From NCBI GenBank assembly GCA_015478725.1, contig JADMIG010000008.1, positions 65,174 through 109,568 on the forward strand: a DNA stretch of 44,395 nt. The letters are read 5' to 3'. Shown here piece by piece: positions 40,622 through 44,395 of this stretch. Position 1 is the stretch's first letter. Each line of letters begins with the position of its first letter. The stretch comes from Chloroflexota bacterium (GTDB taxonomy: Bacteria; Chloroflexota; Limnocylindria; Limnocylindrales; CSP1-4). Both the position numbers and the translations under genes were made by a program. The notes beneath the pieces were generated by a model. The model was not told the DNA's origin, did not search any database, and worked only from the letters and a program-made list of their open reading frames with translations.

Positions 40622-41415
40622 GCTGGCGTGCATCCCTCCCGTTCGGATCAGCCCTGGCCAGGCTCGCCCACCAGCGCGCCGAGCGTGAGCTTGCAAGGCG
40701 GATCGACGGAGCGTTTCGTATCGACCCCGATGCTATCGCGAGGGTCCGCGCGCAGGTACTCATCGCGGGTTCGGCTCTCGCGCCGGTAACAGTCGCTTCC
40801 GTTCGAGGAACCGGCGCTCGAGCGCGGCGAAGTATGCCGGTGGTCGTCGCGTTCGCGATGGTCATCATCGTCGGGTTGGTCGCGACCGGCGTCCGGCCGG
40901 GCGAGCCGTCGCCAGCGAGCAGCCTCGCGGCTGGAGGACTGGGCAGTCCGGTGGCCGCCACGGCGGCGAGCATCACGGCGTATCTCGATCGATCTGCCGC
41001 CGACCTCCAGAGCGTGACCACGACTGCTCGATCCGGTGACCCATCGGCGCTCGCTGCGGTGTTGATGAGGTATGGGACCGATCTGGCCGCCCTCGAGGCA
41101 GAGCTCCACATGCCCGGCGCAGATCTCGTGACGGCGGGGATCCTCCTGCGGTCCCAGGCATTCGAACTGTCGACCATGGCGAGCGTCATACCCGCCGCCA
41201 ACGAGAACCTGTTCCGCCAGCTCACGAGCGACCTCGACCGACTCATTGCTTCGCTCGCGAACGGGAAGCCGCCCGCGAGCCCGCCCGGGAACGGGAAGCC
41301 CGCCGACGCAGGCAATGGCAAGCCGACGGCGAGCCCGCCAGGGAACGGCAAGCCGACGGCGAGCCCGCCCGGGAACGGCAACGCCGCCGCCAACGGACAC
41401 GCCAAGGCGCACTGA
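40618..41415 (+). CDS. Single-pass membrane protein with repeat tail, candidate sigma-factor regulator
   Basis: No family is recognised with certainty. The 265 residues comprise a cytoplasmic N-terminus (1-72, Arg-rich), one membrane helix (about 73-92, MPVVVAFAMVIIVGLVATGV), a helical outer domain (about 110-215) and a low-complexity tail of NGKPTASPPG repeats. The outer domain alternates Ala/Leu-rich helices (ITAYLDRSAADLQSVTTTAR, LAAVLMRYGTDLAALEAEL) and recalls DUF5667 proteins encoded next to sigma factors. The ATGA overlap with the sigma factor suggests that it controls that factor's activity, but there is no zinc-binding anti-sigma motif. It could instead be a surface protein. Confidence 0.7.
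   Translation: MSWRASLPFGSALARLAHQRAERELARRIDGAFRIDPDAIARVRAQVLIAGSALAPVTVASVRGTGARARRSMPVVVAFAMVIIVGLVATGVRPGEPSPASSLAAGGLGSPVAATAASITAYLDRSAADLQSVTTTARSGDPSALAAVLMRYGTDLAALEAELHMPGADLVTAGILLRSQAFELSTMASVIPAANENLFRQLTSDLDRLIASLANGKPPASPPGNGKPADAGNGKPTASPPGNGKPTASPPGNGNAAANGHAKAH
41260..41397 (+). repeat. 30-bp in-frame tandem repeats (NGKPTASPPG)
   Basis: Units: 41260-41289 (NGKPPASPPG), 41290-41313 (NGKPADAG, shorter), 41314-41343 and 41344-41373 (both NGKPTASPPG), and 41374-41397 (NGNAAANG). The two full copies differ at only a few bases, mostly synonymous, suggesting recent slippage or unequal exchange. Confidence 0.85.
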
Positions 41416-41466
41416 ACCGAGGCACGGCCCTCATAACGGGAGGGCACGTCGTTCGTTAGCAGCAAC

Positions 41467-42534
41467 GTGGCCCTTATCCATCGGTCTGACTCACGATCCT
41501 CGGCACGTCTCGCCTTCGAACGCGGGGCCGGGCAGTCGGTCGTCGAGTTCGCGGTCCTGCTGCCGTTGTTCATGCTCCTGCTCCTCGTCACGGTGGACTT
41601 CGGGCGTCTCTTCTTCTCCTACATCCAGATAACCAACGCCGCACGCGAAGGCGCCGCCTATGCGGCAGTCGATCCCACGAATCTCGCCGCTATCACGACC
41701 CGCGCCACCGCCGAGGCCAACTCCCAGGCCCAGGGCGGTGAGCATCCGATCGCGGTGACGACCGCGTGCGTCGACACGACCGGAGCGACGATCCCGTGCA
41801 GCGGCGCCCCCGGCGGGGGCGGCCCGGGCTACACGGTGACCGTGACCGCGAGCGAGGTGTTCAGCTTCCTCACGCCGTGGATGAATGGGCTCCTCGGCAA
41901 CAACTTCACGATGTCCACCTCGGCATCCGCAGTGGCCCTCGGCCTCGCGCCGAACAGCTCGGCCACGCAGCCGCCCGGCTGTGCGGCCCCATCGAGCGCG
42001 GTCATGTCCGTGGCCGGCTCCGGCCTGACGATCGACGTCGACGGCTCGGCGTCCCAGCCCTCGAGCGGCCTGTGCCACATCTCGGGCTACAACTGGTCCT
42101 TCGGCGACGGCACGACGGACGTGAGCTACGCCACGGGAACGGTCCACACGTACGCGTTTCCAGGCGTCTATGTGGTGACCCTGACCGTGACCAACCAGGG
42201 CGGAACGGCGACGACCACTTCGACCGTGACGGTCCCCCTGTCGACCACCTGCCTTGCTCCGCACGCGGCATTCTCGATCGCGCCGCCGACCGGGAGCGCC
42301 GGCTCGAGCGGGACGATCTTCGGCTTCGACGCCTCGGCAAGCACGAACATGGGAGTCGAGGCTTGCCATCCCCACTACACTTGGGACTTCGGCGACGGCG
42401 CCACGGGACCCGACGCCCCGACCACGACGCACCAGTACGTGCACTCCGCGCCGGGGACGACGGTTCGCGTCCGGCTGACCGTCTCGAACGACGCCGGGAG
42501 CGGCCAATCCACACAGACGATCACGCTCCAGTGA
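41467..42534 (+). CDS. TadE-like pilin/assembly domain fused to two PKD domains
   Basis: A 355-residue secreted or membrane protein. Residues about 20-65 are a TadE-type segment: GQSVVEFAVLLPLFMLLLLV then DFGRLFFSYIQITNAAREGA, a prepilin-like hydrophobic helix. After a region with a Cys pair come two PKD domains, about 165-256 (NWSFGDGTTDVS, Trp210) and 262-355 (YTWDFGDGATG, Trp306). PKD domains are extracellular beta-sandwich modules; fusion to a TadE segment suggests a displayed pilin-like adhesin. Seven cysteines outside the helix point to disulfides. The GTG at 41467 is the only reasonable start; the nearest GGAGG is 22 bases away. It overlaps the next gene by GTGA. Confidence 0.85.
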   Translation: MALIHRSDSRSSARLAFERGAGQSVVEFAVLLPLFMLLLLVTVDFGRLFFSYIQITNAAREGAAYAAVDPTNLAAITTRATAEANSQAQGGEHPIAVTTACVDTTGATIPCSGAPGGGGPGYTVTVTASEVFSFLTPWMNGLLGNNFTMSTSASAVALGLAPNSSATQPPGCAAPSSAVMSVAGSGLTIDVDGSASQPSSGLCHISGYNWSFGDGTTDVSYATGTVHTYAFPGVYVVTLTVTNQGGTATTTSTVTVPLSTTCLAPHAAFSIAPPTGSAGSSGTIFGFDASASTNMGVEACHPHYTWDFGDGATGPDAPTTTHQYVHSAPGTTVRVRLTVSNDAGSGQSTQTITLQ

Positions 42535-43088
42535 CGATCGCCGTGCGCCATCGATCAGCCTCCGACGCTCACCGGAGGGCCGGCCGGTCCGGACAGGGTC
42601 TCGTCGAGTTCGCCCTCGTGGTGCCCGTGTTTCTCCTGATGGTCTTCGGGATCATCGACGGCGGTCGGTTCGTCTACATGAGCAGTGTCCTGTCGCAGGC
42701 CGCCCGCGAGGGGGCGCGAACAGGATCGGTCGAGGCGAGCTGGCTTGGCAAGGTCGACCCGAGCTGCGGGCAGCCCGGCGGTCCCACCTGCCCGGCCACG
42801 GCCGCGACGCTCAAGGCGGATGTTCTTTCCGCCGCGGATCGGATGGTCACGCCCTTCGCGAACATCGTGAGCTCGCAGATGTACATCAGCTGCGATCCAC
42901 CGAGCACGGTGCCCAGCGGCGCCTGGACCAGCGGCACCGCGTGCACCGCCGGGACGGGTGGGACCGGCGTCACCGGCAATGTCATCTCGGTGCGCGTCGC
43001 CCTCACCTACCAGCCGCTCACCCCGATCGTCGGACAGGTCATCGGACCGACGACCATCTACGGGTCGGCCTCGATGGTCATCAACTAG
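42531..43088 (+). CDS. TadE-like pilus assembly protein
   Basis: A 185-residue protein with the TadE signature near the N-terminus: GQGLVEFALVVPVFLLMVFG followed by IDGGRFVYMSSVLSQAAREGAR. The remaining 125 residues are an extracellular domain with four cysteines (PSCGQPGGPTCP, ISCDPP, TACTAG). The GTG start overlaps the preceding stop; the frame extending further upstream is a shadow. It is probably a minor pseudopilin of a Flp/Tad-type system whose ATPase and secretin genes are not in the window. Confidence 0.87.
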   Translation: MTIAVRHRSASDAHRRAGRSGQGLVEFALVVPVFLLMVFGIIDGGRFVYMSSVLSQAAREGARTGSVEASWLGKVDPSCGQPGGPTCPATAATLKADVLSAADRMVTPFANIVSSQMYISCDPPSTVPSGAWTSGTACTAGTGGTGVTGNVISVRVALTYQPLTPIVGQVIGPTTIYGSASMVIN

Positions 43089-43097
43089 GAGTCGAAC

Positions 43098-44192
43098 ATG
43101 CTTCGTCGAGGCGTCAGGTCACGTTCCAGCGGCCAGATCCTTGCGCTCTTCGCCCTCTCGGCCACGGCGATCATCCTCGCCCTCGGCCTCGTCATCGATG
43201 GCGGTTACGCACTGACCCAGCGGCGCGCCTCCCAGAACGCGTCCGACTTCGCGGCGCTCGCGGGTGCACGCGTGATCGCCGAGTGGATCGGCGGTGACAC
43301 GGCCAACGGCACGGACGCCAACGTCAGGCTGGCCATCACGAACACGCTCAACATCAACGGCGCGGCCCCGATCACCTTCGGGACAGCGGGCGGGCCCGTG
43401 TACGTGGACAGCAACGGGACGATCGTCCCAAGTGCCGGAGCGGCCGCGAGCTACGTCGGCAACGGGACCATCCCGGTCGGAGCCGTCGGCGTGACGGTGA
43501 CCTCGGGCCGGACGTGGACGCCATTCTTCCTCGGGATCGCCGGGATCAGGAACTGGTCGGCCGCGGCTGATGCGACGGCCAGGGGAGGCTGGTCCACCGC
43601 GCCGCCGAGCGGGGCCATCTTTCCGGCCGGGATCGCGTCGAGCTTCTTCTCGACCCATCCGTACTGCTCGGGCCCCATCAACACCACGACACCCTCCGAT
43701 CCCTGCTACGCGCAGCGGCTGACGCCAGGCAATCTCAATGTCCCCGGCGGCTTCGGGTGGCTCAAGTTCGGAGCCACCGGCAAGTGCAGCGGCTTCGGGC
43801 TGGGGATGGATCCCAACAACGGGTGTCAGGAATCAGCGACGTTCCTCCAGAGCGAGATCGGCCCGCCGATGAACAGTTACGGCTGCTGCACGAGCGTCGG
43901 ACTGTCCGGGAGTGCCGACAAGATCGGGAGCCTGCCCGGCAACAAGGCAAGCGCTGACTGCTCGAACTACATCCAAAACAACGTTGTCGTGACCGTCCCG
44001 GTCTGGGACACGGCGGGCGGCACGGGCGCCAACGCCTGGTACCACATCATCGGGTTCGCAGGCTTCCAGCTGACGGACTGTTTCGGAGGCAAGGACATCA
44101 CCGGCGTCTGGCGTCGGCTCATGACGGTCGGGCCGGTCACGGACACCCCCGGACCGGGCGGCTTCCAGCTCGGCGTGCAGCTGATCCGCTAG
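43098..44192 (+). CDS. TadG-like Tad-domain surface protein
   Basis: A 364-residue protein with an N-terminal Tad/TadG segment: SSGQILALFALSATAIILAL, then LVIDGGYALTQRRASQNASD, the typical Flp-pilus helper motif with the aligned Gln/Asn-rich exit. The rest is an extracellular domain rich in Gly, Asn, Thr and with nine cysteines clustered in the second half (PYCSGP, KCSGFGLG, YGCCTSVG, TDCFGG). There is no von Willebrand A domain such as full-length TadG proteins carry. AGGAG at 43087-43091 lies six bases before the ATG. It closes the three-gene Tad-like group, convergent with the gene that follows. Confidence 0.85.
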   Translation: MLRRGVRSRSSGQILALFALSATAIILALGLVIDGGYALTQRRASQNASDFAALAGARVIAEWIGGDTANGTDANVRLAITNTLNINGAAPITFGTAGGPVYVDSNGTIVPSAGAAASYVGNGTIPVGAVGVTVTSGRTWTPFFLGIAGIRNWSAAADATARGGWSTAPPSGAIFPAGIASSFFSTHPYCSGPINTTTPSDPCYAQRLTPGNLNVPGGFGWLKFGATGKCSGFGLGMDPNNGCQESATFLQSEIGPPMNSYGCCTSVGLSGSADKIGSLPGNKASADCSNYIQNNVVVTVPVWDTAGGTGANAWYHIIGFAGFQLTDCFGGKDITGVWRRLMTVGPVTDTPGPGGFQLGVQLIR

Positions 44193-44205
44193 CGCGAAGG
44201 TCGGC

Positions 44206-44395
44206 CTACTGCCCCGAGCCTGAGCCGCCGCTCTGGCCAGACGGGGTCGGGCTGGGCGGCGCCGACGTTGAGCCGGAGCCGCCGTTCTGGTCGGCTGGAG
44301 CGGGCGTCGGAGCCGAGGTCGCGGGCGCCGAGGTCGAGGTGGAGCCGCCGTTCTGGTCGGCTGGAGCGGGCGTCGGAGCCGAGGTCGCGGGCGCC
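44206..44395 (-). CDS. C-terminal end of a repeat-rich Ala/Pro/Ser/Thr protein (5' end outside window)
   Basis: The minus strand is open from the window edge to a TAG at 44208-44206, giving 62 residues. The translation is low-complexity: SAPATSAPTPAPADQNGGS recurs with a period of 22 residues and the end is SPTPSGQSGGSGSGQ. Such tails are typical of surface or secreted proteins. Only 13 bases separate its stop from that of the TadG-like gene, so it is convergent with the Tad group. The plus strand is also open here (EPPFWSAGAGVGAE repeats), but its composition is less natural. Nothing can be said about the N-terminal function. Confidence 0.55.
   Translation of the reverse strand, partial: APATSAPTPAPADQNGGSTSTSAPATSAPTPAPADQNGGSGSTSAPPSPTPSGQSGGSGSGQ
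44275..44395. repeat. 66-bp tandem repeat running off the window
   Basis: Bases 44275-44329 recur identically at 44341-44395, a period of 66. The repeat continues beyond the window edge, so the copy number is unknown. It encodes the 22-residue repeat of the minus-strand protein. Confidence 0.85.

Noticed and set aside
41260-41397. CRISPR or other non-coding repeat array
   Set aside because: Units are directly adjacent without spacers, in frame and translate to a regular peptide repeat.
44206-44395. Plus-strand reading of the terminal repeats (EPPFWSAGAGVGAE units)
   Set aside because: The minus-strand reading gives a Pro/Ala/Ser/Thr/Gly tail ending in a stop just before the convergent gene, which is typical of surface-protein linkers. 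The plus frame has no start tied to a ribosome binding site.

Overview
The window is a very GC-rich bacterial chromosome segment, densely coding, with many GTG starts. About fifteen neighbouring gene pairs overlap by ATGA, GTGA or TGATG. The mix of an OpcA-assisted glucose-6-phosphate dehydrogenase, a DUF3048 lipoprotein-like protein, Tad-type pilin genes, an ABC-exported polysaccharide cluster and two-CxxC zinc-ribbon proteins suggests a Chloroflexota lineage of the Limnocylindria/Ellin6529 kind. An actinobacterium is less likely. This is inference from gene content, not a phylogeny. No rRNA, intact tRNA, CRISPR array, transposase or phage gene was found.

Layout. (1) 1-7772, plus strand: central carbon metabolism. 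Transketolase (5' end outside the window), ribose-5-phosphate isomerase B, glucose-6-phosphate dehydrogenase, its assembly factor OpcA, 6-phosphogluconolactonase, an alpha/beta hydrolase and citrate synthase. The run from zwf to citrate synthase is joined by overlapping start and stop codons. (2) 7773-14301: an MFS transporter (minus), a DUF2231-Rieske membrane protein (plus), and a minus-strand operon of a YhaO-like metallophosphoesterase, a YhaN-like membrane-anchored coiled-coil ATPase and an EamA transporter. (3) 14302-18615: a small double zinc-ribbon protein, an EmrB/QacA-type drug exporter, a DUF3048 protein, and a small protein built of beta-helix-like repeats with a C-terminal membrane helix.

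(4) 18732-34594: a surface-polysaccharide locus. An acetyltransferase, an aminotransferase, a Gfo/Idh/MocA oxidoreductase, a nucleotide-sugar dehydrogenase and a UDP-GlcNAc 2-epimerase homologue match the WbpD/E/B/A/I set that makes UDP-ManNAc(3NAc)A. They are followed by three related GT4 glycosyltransferases, the third fused to a second glycosyltransferase and an unknown C-terminal domain. A Wzm/Wzt-type ABC exporter lies on the minus strand, and a fourth glycosyltransferase and a second nucleotide-sugar dehydrogenase lie divergently from it. Together these could make the activated sugar, assemble a glycan and export it.

(5) 34736-39871: a membrane-anchored parvulin-type foldase, MazG (with only part of its usual N-terminal methylase domain), RNase PH, RdgB and a methyltransferase, forming a nucleotide and RNA housekeeping operon. 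(6) 40028-44395: an ECF-like sigma factor whose only possible start codon lies in a perfect inverted repeat, a membrane protein with an NGKPTASPPG repeat tail, three Tad/TadE-like secreted proteins (one carrying two PKD domains), and the end of a convergent repeat-rich gene running off the window.

A recurring TAnnnT hexamer lies 6-10 bases before several start codons and farther upstream of others. This suggests that some genes here are transcribed as leaderless mRNAs.
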